This document shows positions 9,028 to 17,395 of a DNA stretch of 39,619 bases, piece by piece. The first letter of the stretch is position 1. Each line of letters opens with the position of its first letter. Under the pieces are notes generated by a model. The model worked only from the letters and a program-made list of their open reading frames with translations. It had not been told where the DNA came from and searched no databases. The stretch is taken from positions 1-39,619 of the forward strand of contig JAOUMU010000015.1 of assembly GCA_029881335.1 (NCBI GenBank), written 5' to 3'. A program made the translations under genes and the position numbers. This DNA comes from Nitrospinota bacterium. GTDB lineage: Bacteria; Nitrospinota_A; UBA7883.

Positions 9028-9787
9028 TCTTTCCCCTTGGGTCTTTCAATCCCATCTCATTCATTATCAACCGCAGATCCTTCCACGACTCAGCTTTGGC
9101 CGCAGGGTTGCGCAACAGGTATGACGGATGATATGTGGCCAGAAACTTCGCCCCCATGAAATCATGGAAACTGCCCCGCAGCTTTCCGATGGGCTCATTC
9201 TTTTCCAAAAGATTCCTGGCGGGCACAGCCCCCAAAGCGCATAAAAACTCCGGACGTATCATCTTCAGCTGTCTCATAAGGTATGGCATGCACTGAGCCG
9301 CTTCCTCCGGTAAAGGATCGCGATTCCCCGGAGGACGGCATTTCACAATATTGGCGATATACACATCACTTCTGCTCAGACCCATGGCCTGGATCATGTC
9401 ATTCAAAAGCTTGCCGGCGCGCCCCACGAAAGGCTCGCCCAGACGGTCCTCGTCGGCGCCGGGCCCCTCGCCGATAAACATCAACCTGGCATTGGGATCA
9501 CCCACTCCGAAAACCGTATTGATCCTGGTTTTCCCCAGCGCGCATTTCTGGCATTTTTCCACTTCCACCCTTATATCGTCCAGGCTGTTATCCCCGACTT
9601 TCGCCCCGGCGGGCATACTGGCAGAACGCTCCCTGGCCGCCTTCTTTTTGTTCAGTTTATTTAGCTTGGCTCTCATCTGATTCTTCCAATCATCACCCGT
9701 TACGGCCACCTGGTCATGCCCGTGGATTTTTAAGGTTTCCAGCCTCAACGCCAGATTCCGCAAAGCCTGTATATACACGACACTCAT
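9020..9787 (-). CDS. Family 4 (Fe-S) uracil-DNA glycosylase
   Basis: A 255-residue protein. After a charged N-terminal extension of about 75 residues comes a family 4 UDG domain with CxxC at C79 and C82, [17 protein letters not shown] near 106-122 (the uracil-binding and water-activating loop), [11 protein letters not shown] with a further Cys, and [10 protein letters not shown] (motif 2, HPSYLL). The four cysteines bind a [4Fe-4S] cluster in this family. It removes uracil from DNA as the first step of base excision repair. The start at 9787 is chosen because it forms an ATGA overlap with the coaBC stop and has GAGG five bases upstream; an in-frame earlier start lacks support. Confidence 0.93.
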   Translation of the reverse strand: MSVVYIQALRNLALRLETLKIHGHDQVAVTGDDWKNQMRAKLNKLNKKKAARERSASMPAGAKVGDNSLDDIRVEVEKCQKCALGKTRINTVFGVGDPNARLMFIGEGPGADEDRLGEPFVGRAGKLLNDMIQAMGLSRSDVYIANIVKCRPPGNRDPLPEEAAQCMPYLMRQLKMIRPEFLCALGAVPARNLLEKNEPIGKLRGSFHDFMGAKFLATYHPSYLLRNPAAKAESWKDLRLIMNEMGLKDPRGKNV

Positions 9788-11016
9788 GACGCCTCGGGCT
9801 GTTCCATCGCCTGGCTGGCCCTCCATATGGCCGCCGCATGGTCAAGCACGGCCCCGGCCACCACATCCTTGGTGGCCCTGGCTATTTCGATCTTTTTTCC
9901 GTCACGAGTGAGCAGGGTCACCTCGTTATAGTCGGAGCCGAACCCGATGTCACCTCGGCTCACATCGTTTATCACTATCAGATCCAGGTTCTTTGCCATA
10001 AGCTTTTTCCGTCCAGAGGCCAGATGATCCTCCGTCTCCGCGGCAAACCCCGCCACCACCCGGTCACCCTTCTCCAGGGCCACACTGGCCAGAATATCGG
10101 GATTCTCTATCAGGTCCAGACGCATGGCGCTTTTCTTTTTCACCTTTTCCGCGGCTGGGCTCTCCACCCGATAGTCCGACACCGCCGCAGCCATCACCAG
10201 GATATCGCATCGTACGAACTCTTGCCGCACCGCCTCCTGCATCTCGACCGCCGTTTGCGCCCGAATCACCCTGATGCCCTCCGGCGTGCCGGTCCCCGGC
10301 AAGCTGGGTTCCATGTGCGCCGCCACCAGAGTCACCTCCGCCCCCCGACCAGCCGCCACCCGCGCCACTGCCAGGCCCATCTTGCCGGATGAGCGGTTGC
10401 CGATATAACGAACAGGGTCTATAGGCTCCTGGCATCCACCGGCCGTGACCAACAGCCTCGCGCCCGCCAGATCCTTCACTCCGCCCAGCTTTTCCATCAC
10501 CGCAGCGAAGATGGTCTCCACGTCCTCCATCTTCCCTTCCCCTTCCTCACCGCAGGCCAGAGAGCCGGAGGAGGGACCGATGAACGTTACTCCCCGCGCG
10601 GCCAATGTACTGATATTGGACTGGACCGCCGGGTGTTTATACATTTGCGTGTTCATGGCCGGGGCCGCCATCACGGGGAGTCCGCAGGCCAGAAGCATGG
10701 AGAGGATCGAATCGTCCGCCACGCCATGGGCCAGCTTGCCCAAGGTGTTGGCCGTGGCCGGGGCGATGACCACCAGCCTTGCGCCACGAGAGAAGTTTAT
10801 ATGCTCCATCGGAGCCTGCCCCGACTGTGGAAATCCCGCCCGCAAAACAGGTAGCCCCGTGAGGGCTTCGAAGGTCAAGGGCGTAATGAACCTTTCGGCG
10901 GAGGCGGTCATGGCCACCTTCACCAGCAACCCGCGCTCCATCAGCCGACGGGCCAACAGGGCCGACTTATAAGCCGCCACGCTTCCGGTGACGACCAGGA
11001 TTACGGTATCTTTCAA
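9784..11016 (-). CDS. coaBC: Bifunctional phosphopantothenoylcysteine decarboxylase/phosphopantothenate-cysteine ligase
   Basis: A 410-residue fusion, normal for CoaBC (Dfp). The N-terminal flavoprotein half (about 1-180) shows VTGSVAAYKSALLARRL, the active-site His in MEHINFS, APATANTLGKLAHGVADD, PAMNTQMYKHP and SLACGEEGEG, whose Cys acts in decarboxylation. The C-terminal ligase half has TAGGCQEPIDPVRYIGNRSSGKMG. Together they turn 4'-phosphopantothenate, cysteine and CTP into 4'-phosphopantetheine for coenzyme A. The start codon is TTG, six bases after an AGG, and upstream lies an extended -10 promoter. It is the first gene of an operon with udg and mrcA and is divergent from thiL. Confidence 0.96.
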   Translation of the reverse strand: MKDTVILVVTGSVAAYKSALLARRLMERGLLVKVAMTASAERFITPLTFEALTGLPVLRAGFPQSGQAPMEHINFSRGARLVVIAPATANTLGKLAHGVADDSILSMLLACGLPVMAAPAMNTQMYKHPAVQSNISTLAARGVTFIGPSSGSLACGEEGEGKMEDVETIFAAVMEKLGGVKDLAGARLLVTAGGCQEPIDPVRYIGNRSSGKMGLAVARVAAGRGAEVTLVAAHMEPSLPGTGTPEGIRVIRAQTAVEMQEAVRQEFVRCDILVMAAAVSDYRVESPAAEKVKKKSAMRLDLIENPDILASVALEKGDRVVAGFAAETEDHLASGRKKLMAKNLDLIVINDVSRGDIGFGSDYNEVTLLTRDGKKIEIARATKDVVAGAVLDHAAAIWRASQAMEQPEAS

Positions 11017-11051
11017 TTTATGCCTGAAATTCGGTTGCAGTTCAATGCCGT

Positions 11052-11060
11052 ATTATAACA
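11052..11060 (-). promoter_or_regulatory. Extended -10 promoter for coaBC
   Basis: On the minus strand TGT is followed directly by a consensus TATAAT, an extended -10 element. It lies about 35 bp upstream of the coaBC TTG start. Any -35 is poor (TTGTGG at 19 bp spacing), as is usual for extended -10 promoters. Confidence 0.5.
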
Positions 11061-11089
11061 AAAATGATTATTCGTCCCACAATTCCATT

Positions 11090-11119
11090 TTGTCCATAAA
11101 TTGCCATATATTGTCTGAT
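11090..11119 (+). promoter_or_regulatory. Weak candidate promoter for thiL
   Basis: TTGTCC and TCTGAT, each matching four of six consensus bases, are 18 bp apart in the 155-bp divergent region, with about 50 bp of leader to the thiL ATG. It is offered only as the best match in that region. Confidence 0.22.
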
Positions 11120-11171
11120 AGAAACGATGCGGGCCCGTAGCGCCGCACGGAAAACCAAATAGGAAGACGCC

Positions 11172-12167
11172 ATGCCACTGGACGAAATCGAAATCATCAG
11201 TTACGCGCGCCGCTTTTTCAAGCGCGCCACCGGCAGCCACAAGGTCGCCCTGGGCATAGGTGACGATTGCGCATCCCTTCGTCCCGCCTCCGGTTATGAG
11301 GTTCTCGCCTCCACGGACACATTGGCAGAAGCAGTACATTTCCTGCGCGATCTCTCTACCCCGGAGGATATCGGGGCCAAATCGGTGCATACAGCCATAT
11401 CCGACATCGCCGCCATGGGTGGCCGACCGTTGGCCCTTCTTTTATCAGTAAACTTGCATGACGTTGACCACGCCTGGATCTCCGCATATCTGCGCGGGGC
11501 GGGAAAGGCGGCCCGCCAGGTGGGAGCGCCGATCGTGGGTGGGAACGTTACCGCCGCCGCCTCCCTCTCTTTTACAGTCACCGCCCTAGGGGAGGTGAAA
11601 AAGGGGCTGCGAGTGGATCGCTCCGGGGCCCGGCCCGGTGACGCTGTGTACATAACCGGCTATCCGGGGGAGTCGGTCCTGGGGCTGGACCTGATGACTG
11701 AGCGGAAACGACGCTACTCACCGATGGAGAAACACCTGATCGACCGCCATCTGCTCCCCACGCCGAGGCTGGAATGGGGCAGATTGCTGGCAGAGCGGAA
11801 AATCGCCAGCGCCATGATAGATATTTCCGATGGGGTGGCGCTCGACTTTCGGCGATTAATCCAGGCCTCCGACACCGGGGGGCGGCTGTGGCTGGAGAAA
11901 TTTCCCATATCAGCGGAGGCCATGGCGGTGGTCTCCAGGAACGGGGAGGAAGAGGCGCTATGCAGGATGATGACAGGAGGGGAGGATTACGAACTGCTGT
12001 TCACGGTCCGCCCGGCCAAGAGTGCCTCACTGGAAAGATTGATAAGAAACAGGAAGATGGTGGCTCATAAAATAGGAGAGATAACCAGGGAAAAAGGCAA
12101 GTTGGAAATTTTCGGCAAGGAAGGAAAAAGAGTTGATTTTCAGGTTGAAGGATGGTTACATAGATAG
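11172..12167 (+). CDS. thiL: Thiamine-monophosphate kinase
   Basis: A 331-residue protein of normal ThiL length. The N-terminal AIRS-type domain has GIGDDCASL (metal and phosphate binding), STDTLAEAVHF and TAISDIAAMGGRPLALLLS. The middle has GGNVTAA, and the C-terminal part has MIDISDGVALDF and GGEDYELLF, all ThiL signatures. It phosphorylates thiamine monophosphate to the pyrophosphate cofactor with ATP in the cytoplasm. The ATG is preceded by a modest AGGA. It is transcribed away from coaBC and is followed, 164 bp later, by smc on the same strand. Confidence 0.95.
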   Translation: MPLDEIEIISYARRFFKRATGSHKVALGIGDDCASLRPASGYEVLASTDTLAEAVHFLRDLSTPEDIGAKSVHTAISDIAAMGGRPLALLLSVNLHDVDHAWISAYLRGAGKAARQVGAPIVGGNVTAAASLSFTVTALGEVKKGLRVDRSGARPGDAVYITGYPGESVLGLDLMTERKRRYSPMEKHLIDRHLLPTPRLEWGRLLAERKIASAMIDISDGVALDFRRLIQASDTGGRLWLEKFPISAEAMAVVSRNGEEEALCRMMTGGEDYELLFTVRPAKSASLERLIRNRKMVAHKIGEITREKGKLEIFGKEGKRVDFQVEGWLHR

Positions 12168-12331
12168 CAATATGCTTCCATTGAAATATTTGGGCGATAG
12201 GTGACATATACACCATATTGTGGGGGGAGTGGCAGCCCACACAACATGATGTATCTATCGATGTTTCTTGAAAGTATTTGCTGGGCTTTCCGGCAATCTT
12301 ATTTTGAGTTCTTTTGTCGAAAGGAGTGGGG

Positions 12332-15300
12332 ATGTTCTTTAAAAGCCTGGAAGTCAGAGGTTTCAAATCTTTTGTCGATCACACAAAAATAGAATTCGAA
12401 AGCGGGATCACCGCCATCGTGGGACCAAACGGCTGTGGCAAAAGTAACATCGCTGACGCCATGCGCTGGGTGCTGGGCGAGCAGTCAGCCAAAGTATTGC
12501 GAGGATCGAAGATGGAGGATTTCATCTTCAATGGTTCGGCCCACCGAAAGCCTACCGGATTCGCCGAGGTAACTATGACCATTTCCAACGAAAATGGCGC
12601 CGTATCCACCGCTCCCTACTCCGAATATCCGGAGATCAGCGTCACCCGCAAATATTACCGTAACGGCGATTCCGATTATTTCATCAACAAGGTTCCCTGC
12701 CGACTGAAGGATATCGTAGACATCTTCCTGGACACTGGCGTTTCAGCCAGGACTCTTTCCGTGATTGAGCAGGGCCAGGTGAACCGGCTGATCAATTCCA
12801 AACCGGCGGACCGCCGCGTGTTCATAGACGAGGCGGCCGGGATCATGAAATATAAGCTGCGCCGCAACGCCGCCCGCAGCAAGCTGGAACTGAGCCAGCA
12901 GAACCTTTTGCGTATCAAGGACATAATCGCCGAGCTGGAGCGGCAGCGCTCCTCGCTGAACCGCCAGGCCAAAAAGGCGGAGCGATACAAGACATACAAG
13001 GCGGAGGTCAAGCACCACGCTCTGTTGCATTACGCAGGTGAATTCCAGCGCCTGAACTCGCAAATTCGCAGCCTGGAGAATAGCCTGGAGGGGCTGAGGG
13101 AGAATGAGGCCGCCGCCGCCGCCCAGTTGGGCGCCGTCCGCAATAAGCTGGAAACGGCTAACGTGAAGGTCGCCCGCCAGGAGAAGGAGATCTCCTCCAT
13201 CCGGGAGGAGAAGGGCGCCATGGAGTCCGCCATGGAAAAGAACAACCAGCACCGCTCCTTCCTGACCACCCAGGTGGAGGAACTGGTCGAAAAAAGAAAC
13301 CTGGCCCAGGCGGAGATAGTCCAGGTGGAAAAGAGCATGGGAGACGGTGATGCTTGCATAGTCCACCAAAGGGAGGAACTGACCACCATAGAGGCCGCTC
13401 TGAAGGATAAGGCGGAGCAGGCCACCATATTGCGCGCCGAACAGCAGGCCGCCGGGCAGGGGCTCGCCGGAATGGAGAAGGAACTATCCGAAGGGACCCG
13501 CGCCACCATGGCCCTCATGGAGGAGGTCTCCACCCTTAAGAACGAGCAATCCTCCATCAAGGCAAGGCTGGAGATGGCGGTCTCCCGGGTGGCGAACCTG
13601 GGAGAAAAGGAGAGCCGCATGGCCAGGGCAATGGAGGATGGGAGCGGAAAATTGGGCGCCGCCCGCCAAGCCCACGATAGCTGCGCCACTGAAAACGAAG
13701 CTGAGCAGAAAAACGTTGCAGCTCTCACCGCGCAGATGGAGGAGCTTTCCACCGCGATAAGCGAAACATCGGAAAGACTGCGGGCCGTCTCGGAAAATAT
13801 CGCCGTGGACCAGTCCAGGCTGGAGTCATTGCTGGAGCTGGAGCGCAACATGGAGGGCTACGGCAAGGGTGTCCGGGCGCTGATGAAGCTGAAGCAGAAG
13901 GGTGATGAATCCGCCTCCGGAGTCACTGGGCTGGTGGCCGAGCATATGACCGCCCCGGCCGGGATGGAAACCGCAGTGGCCGCCGCCATGGGAGGCCGCC
14001 TGGAAGCGGTGATCGTCGACGGCTTTGAGAGCCTTAAAAAGGCGGTGGACGCCCTGAACCATGGTGATCTGGGTTCCGCCGGATTCGTCGTCTCCTCCGC
14101 CTCGGCCGCGCCAAGGGAGCAGACGCCCTTGCCGGATCATCCGGCCATCAAGGGAAGGGCCACCGATTTTATCACGGCGGACCAAGCCACCTCCAGCCAC
14201 CTGGTTGCCGCATTGGCGGACACGTTGGTTGTGGATGGCTTCGATAACGCATTGGAGATATGGCAAGCCAATCCCGGGTTTTTTACCCTCATCACCGTGG
14301 CGGGAGAGGCGATAGACCGCACGGGATTCGTCACTGGCGGCCCAGGGGGCTCCGGAGTGGCTGGGCTGGTTTCCCGCAAGAGGATAATAGAGGAACTGCA
14401 GACGGCGCTGACCGTGAAAAGGAATGAGAAGCAGACCCTTTCCAGCGATAAGGAAGAAATGACAGCCGCCATGGCCGCGTTGAAACAAAAGCTGGCTGAC
14501 AGCCAGGCCCAGGCCCGCAAGCTGGAGCTGGAGACTGTGCGGCTGACCAACGAAATCAGGAAGGCTGAAGCGGAGATTAAACGAGAGGAGGAAGCACGCC
14601 AGGCCGTGTTGGCGGAAGTGGAGCAGTTGAAGACGGATAGAGAAAAGCTGACCGACACCCTGCAGGAGAAGGATGGGAAAATCGAGGCTCTTATGGCCCG
14701 CAAGGGGGAGATAGATTCCGCCAACGAATCGGCCCGCGCAAAGATCGCCCAGGCCCGCGCCACCCTTGATGAAATAGTCCACCGGGTCCGGGACAAGGAG
14801 GTGGAGGCCACTGAACTGAAGGGAAAACTCTCCCACGTCCAGCTGGACATCAAGAGAATGGAGGACATCAAGGCGGCGGATATAGTGCGGGTGCAGCGGC
14901 TGAAGGATTCGATAGCCGACTCGGACGCCAAGGAAGCCAAGATGAAGAGCTCCACGGAATCGATTCTGGCTGAAAACGGAAAAATCGCCAGGGATATAGA
15001 CTCCATATCCACCCGTATATCCGCCAAGACCGATGAACTGAATGAGATGTCCGCCGAGACCGAGGCTTTGAGCGAGAGTATTTCCCAGCTTTCCGGGAGG
15101 GTGGAACAACTTCGCGGTGAGGTTTCCGAAGCTGCCCTGAAGAAATCGGAATCGGAAATGCGCTCCGGCAACGTGGTGGAGAAAGCGGATGTGGAGTTCA
15201 ATATCCCCGTCGATGACCTCTCCTCCACATCCACCCATGAGGTGGACATGGCGGAGAATGAAACCAGGCTGACTTACTTGCGGGGCCAGCTGGCCAGGAT

Positions 15301-15922
15301 GGGTGACGTGAATATGAGCGCCATTGAGGAATTCGAGCAGATCGAGGAGCGGTTCACATTCCTTTCCGCCCAGCGCGACGACCTGGAGTCTTCCATCGTC
15401 ACTCTGCACAAGACAATCGAGAGCCTCAACGCCACCACCAACAAGCTGTTTAGTGAAACATTCCAGATCGTTTCCGCGAATTTCGAGAAGATCTTCAAGC
15501 GGCTTTTCGGAGGGGGCAACGCCCAGATGACCCTGGTGGAGGAGGAAGGCAAACCGGAACCGGGAGTGGAGATTTTCGCCCAACCCCCAGGAAAAAAGAA
15601 CCAGAGTATCACCCTGCTCTCCGCCGGGGAAAAGGCCATGACCGCCATCTCCCTTCTCTTTGCCGTGTTCCTCTCCAAGCCCTCCCCCTTCTGCCTGCTG
15701 GACGAGATCGACGCCCCGCTGGACGAGGCGAACATCGGTCGTTTCCGCGACTTGCTGGGGGATATGCAGGAGAAGACACAATTCATCATCATCACCCACA
15801 ACCAGAAAACCATGGGATTCGCCGACAGGCTGTACGGCATAAGCCAGGAGGAGGATGGAGTGTCCAAAGTGCTGGCGGTGAACCTGAAAGACGAGCGGCC
15901 CCATACCTTAACTGCGGCTTGA
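12332..15922 (+). CDS. smc: Chromosome segregation protein SMC
   Basis: A 1196-residue SMC ATPase, normal in size. The N-terminal head has Walker A GPNGCGKSN (about 31-39) and the Q-loop region; two long coiled coils flank a hinge (about 515-680, with GVTGLVAEHM and TGGPGGSG). The C-terminal head has the ABC signature LLSAGEKAM near 1096 and Walker B CLLDEIDAPLDEAN near 1120. It dimerises through the hinge and, with ScpA and ScpB (not in this window), organises and segregates the chromosome. The ATG at 12332 is used because AAGGAG lies five bases upstream; an in-frame TTG six codons earlier lacks a site. It ends at a strong terminator. Confidence 0.97.
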   Translation: MFFKSLEVRGFKSFVDHTKIEFESGITAIVGPNGCGKSNIADAMRWVLGEQSAKVLRGSKMEDFIFNGSAHRKPTGFAEVTMTISNENGAVSTAPYSEYPEISVTRKYYRNGDSDYFINKVPCRLKDIVDIFLDTGVSARTLSVIEQGQVNRLINSKPADRRVFIDEAAGIMKYKLRRNAARSKLELSQQNLLRIKDIIAELERQRSSLNRQAKKAERYKTYKAEVKHHALLHYAGEFQRLNSQIRSLENSLEGLRENEAAAAAQLGAVRNKLETANVKVARQEKEISSIREEKGAMESAMEKNNQHRSFLTTQVEELVEKRNLAQAEIVQVEKSMGDGDACIVHQREELTTIEAALKDKAEQATILRAEQQAAGQGLAGMEKELSEGTRATMALMEEVSTLKNEQSSIKARLEMAVSRVANLGEKESRMARAMEDGSGKLGAARQAHDSCATENEAEQKNVAALTAQMEELSTAISETSERLRAVSENIAVDQSRLESLLELERNMEGYGKGVRALMKLKQKGDESASGVTGLVAEHMTAPAGMETAVAAAMGGRLEAVIVDGFESLKKAVDALNHGDLGSAGFVVSSASAAPREQTPLPDHPAIKGRATDFITADQATSSHLVAALADTLVVDGFDNALEIWQANPGFFTLITVAGEAIDRTGFVTGGPGGSGVAGLVSRKRIIEELQTALTVKRNEKQTLSSDKEEMTAAMAALKQKLADSQAQARKLELETVRLTNEIRKAEAEIKREEEARQAVLAEVEQLKTDREKLTDTLQEKDGKIEALMARKGEIDSANESARAKIAQARATLDEIVHRVRDKEVEATELKGKLSHVQLDIKRMEDIKAADIVRVQRLKDSIADSDAKEAKMKSSTESILAENGKIARDIDSISTRISAKTDELNEMSAETEALSESISQLSGRVEQLRGEVSEAALKKSESEMRSGNVVEKADVEFNIPVDDLSSTSTHEVDMAENETRLTYLRGQLARMGDVNMSAIEEFEQIEERFTFLSAQRDDLESSIVTLHKTIESLNATTNKLFSETFQIVSANFEKIFKRLFGGGNAQMTLVEEEGKPEPGVEIFAQPPGKKNQSITLLSAGEKAMTAISLLFAVFLSKPSPFCLLDEIDAPLDEANIGRFRDLLGDMQEKTQFIIITHNQKTMGFADRLYGISQEEDGVSKVLAVNLKDERPHTLTAA

Positions 15923-15949
15923 TCTGATCATGAACTGATTACGACCTGC

Positions 15950-15981
15950 ACGGGGTCCCGAATATGGGCCCCGTTTTTTTT
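15950..15981 (+). terminator. Intrinsic terminator after smc
   Basis: The arms ACGGGGTCCC and GGGCCCCGT pair with one bulged T around a five-base loop and run straight into eight T residues, 27 bp after the smc stop. It lies between convergent genes, but the T-run serves the plus strand. Confidence 0.9.
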
Positions 15982-16004
15982 CTTCCGAGTGAAGCGGTCT
16001 CCCG

Positions 16005-16235
16005 CTAATTGGCGCCCATCCCCCTTAGCAACAGGCCAATAGACACTACCAATCCCACGATCACCCACAAAGCAATCAATACAATAAAGAGGGCGCGCAA
16101 CCCCTTGGCGGGATCCTTCGGTTCCAGGATGTTTATCCTTTTTGACACCGGACCCCAGCTTAGAAGGAGAAATATCACCATCCCTGTCACCAGCGCCGTG
16201 ACGATGACCTGCCAATCGTGAGTCTGCTTGTCCAT
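16005..16235 (-). CDS. Small two-helix membrane protein, function unknown
   Basis: A 76-residue protein with two hydrophobic segments, about 10-28 and 48-72, separated by a charged loop (PVSKRINILEPKDPAKGL). The amphipathic pattern and the loop look like a real protein rather than a shadow frame; I do not recognise the family. It is convergent with smc and its stop lies 23 bp from the smc terminator. No Shine-Dalgarno precedes the ATG. Instead a TATACT hexamer lies seven bases upstream, so the transcript may be leaderless. A longer overlapping frame on the same strand lacks hydrophobic structure and is rejected. Confidence 0.6.
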   Translation of the reverse strand: MDKQTHDWQVIVTALVTGMVIFLLLSWGPVSKRINILEPKDPAKGLRALFIVLIALWVIVGLVVSIGLLLRGMGAN

Positions 16236-16242
16236 TAGAATC

Positions 16243-16248
16243 AGTATA
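16243..16248 (-). promoter_or_regulatory. -10-like hexamer next to the small membrane protein start
   Basis: TATACT on the minus strand ends seven bases before the ATG at 16235, which would put the transcription start at or next to the start codon. No convincing -35 is present. Confidence 0.3.
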
Positions 16249-16254
16249 CATTAG

Positions 16255-16269
16255 GGTCTGTCTCAGACC
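16255..16269. repeat. Short perfect inverted repeat
   Basis: GGTCTG and CAGACC flank a three-base TCT centre, just upstream of the -10-like element of the small membrane protein gene. This fits a small operator or a chance palindrome; no T-run follows, so it is not a terminator. Confidence 0.35.
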
Positions 16270-16477
16270 ACTGATAATAATTATGCCGATTACTTGCTTT
16301 TTGGACCTCTGGGACCGAGATTCTAAATAGCGGTAAGGGATTTTGTTCCAGGGCCAAGGCGCTGTCCCCCTCAGGAGGGGTCGCGGAGCGGGTATATTGG
16401 CTGATATTGGATGCTGAACGAGATGACAGCGTGAGTTTCTTTTAAGCTCTAAACTGTCGGATGGGCGTGGGGCCAAC

Positions 16478-17272
16478 ATGGAAAAGGATGGATTTGGTTA
16501 TTCCGAAGTCCACTTGGTGGTACGGACCAGGTCTGTTTTCGCCTGTTTTTTGCACTGGATGATGTTTTCGGCGGTGGTCACGTTAGTGGTCACCGGTTTT
16601 TATATCGGGTGGCCTAACTTCTATTTTGGAACGGGCGAGGCGTACCAGGCCTTCGCCATGGCGAACATGCGTTACTACCATTTCCTGGCCGCCGCGGTTC
16701 TGATTGTTTTCGTTCTCGTCCGGGGCTACCTGGCCTTCACACCCTCGTGCAACCGGGATATAAAGCAGTTTGTACCTACATGGAAAAACATCGTGGGCGC
16801 TTATCGGCTGGCCATTTATTTTCTGACATGGCGCGGCCCTCACGCCGAATACCGGTTCGTCAATCCCCTGGGTGGCTTGGGGGTGTTCATGATGGTTGTG
16901 TGTATGCTTATCCAGATGGTCACTGGATTTTTGATGTATCTGCCCGGCGCGGATATCACCACCTGGTGGTGGGCCATGGGTTCCTGGCTCGATTCACTGC
17001 TGGGTGGTCAACAGACCATCCGCCTGACCCATCATGTGACCATGTACATACTCACCTTTTTGGTGATCATACATGTGTATATGCAAGTAGTTAAATCGAC
17101 TCTCTTTACGGAGGCGGACATCGCTTCCATCATCTCAGGATACAAGATATTCCCCATCTCCCACATTGGCCACTTCGGCGATGTATATGGAATGCACATC
17201 GACGAGAAACCGCCCAGCGAGGAGAAGATGCGCATGGAGTCTACACCGATGATTGAGGCGGTGGAGAAATGA
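16478..17272 (+). CDS. Hydrogenase cytochrome b subunit, first copy
   Basis: A 264-residue di-heme cytochrome b of the HyaC/HupZ type. Four hydrophobic segments are visible (about 24-44, 67-87, 132-153, 185-205). Candidate heme ligands are H26 (LHW), H68 (RYYHFL), H185/H186 (LTHH) and H199 (IIHVYMQ). It would take electrons from the distal Fe-S cluster of the hydrogenase small subunit and reduce quinone in the membrane. A hydrophilic tail of about 50 residues follows the last helix and is absent from the second copy. It is first in the operon, before the small subunit, which is unusual. A 123-bp gap with a hairpin separates it from the next gene. The ribosome binding site is weak. Confidence 0.9.
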   Translation: MEKDGFGYSEVHLVVRTRSVFACFLHWMMFSAVVTLVVTGFYIGWPNFYFGTGEAYQAFAMANMRYYHFLAAAVLIVFVLVRGYLAFTPSCNRDIKQFVPTWKNIVGAYRLAIYFLTWRGPHAEYRFVNPLGGLGVFMMVVCMLIQMVTGFLMYLPGADITTWWWAMGSWLDSLLGGQQTIRLTHHVTMYILTFLVIIHVYMQVVKSTLFTEADIASIISGYKIFPISHIGHFGDVYGMHIDEKPPSEEKMRMESTPMIEAVEK

Positions 17273-17318
17273 TAGGAATCATAATGCTGGCGAGCCATCC
17301 AGGACCCCAAGTGGAGTG

Positions 17319-17350
17319 GCGCCGGGGTGTCGATAAAAACCCCGTGGCGC
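17319..17350 (+). repeat. Hairpin between the first cytochrome b and the hydrogenase small subunit gene
   Basis: The arms GCGCCGGGGT and ACCCCGTGGCGC form a ten-pair GC-rich stem with a two-base bulge around a ten-base loop. No T-run follows, so it is not a classical terminator. It may tune the level or stability of the downstream mRNA. Confidence 0.6.
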
Positions 17351-17395
17351 TGGTCCCCACAGGCGGAGGATGGAGCCGGACATAGGGAGGACGGC

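Noticed and set aside
13826-15904. 692-codon open frame on the minus strand across smc
   Set aside because: Antisense shadow of a GC-rich coiled-coil gene; the product is rich in Gly, Leu and His with no recognisable motif, while smc itself has all its ATPase motifs.
16367-16380. CCCCT/AGGGG hairpin upstream of the hydrogenase operon as a terminator
   Set aside because: Five pairs, four-base loop and no T-run; no gene ends just before it on the plus strand other than smc, which has its own terminator.
16399-16414. Sigma-54 type promoter for the hydrogenase
   Set aside because: GG and GC elements can be picked out but are 14 bases apart instead of 12, and the flanks do not match.
15928-16479. 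183-codon minus-strand frame overlapping the small membrane protein
   Set aside because: No hydrophobic structure or motif, and it reads through the smc terminator hairpin; the 76-codon frame inside it has two clear membrane segments.
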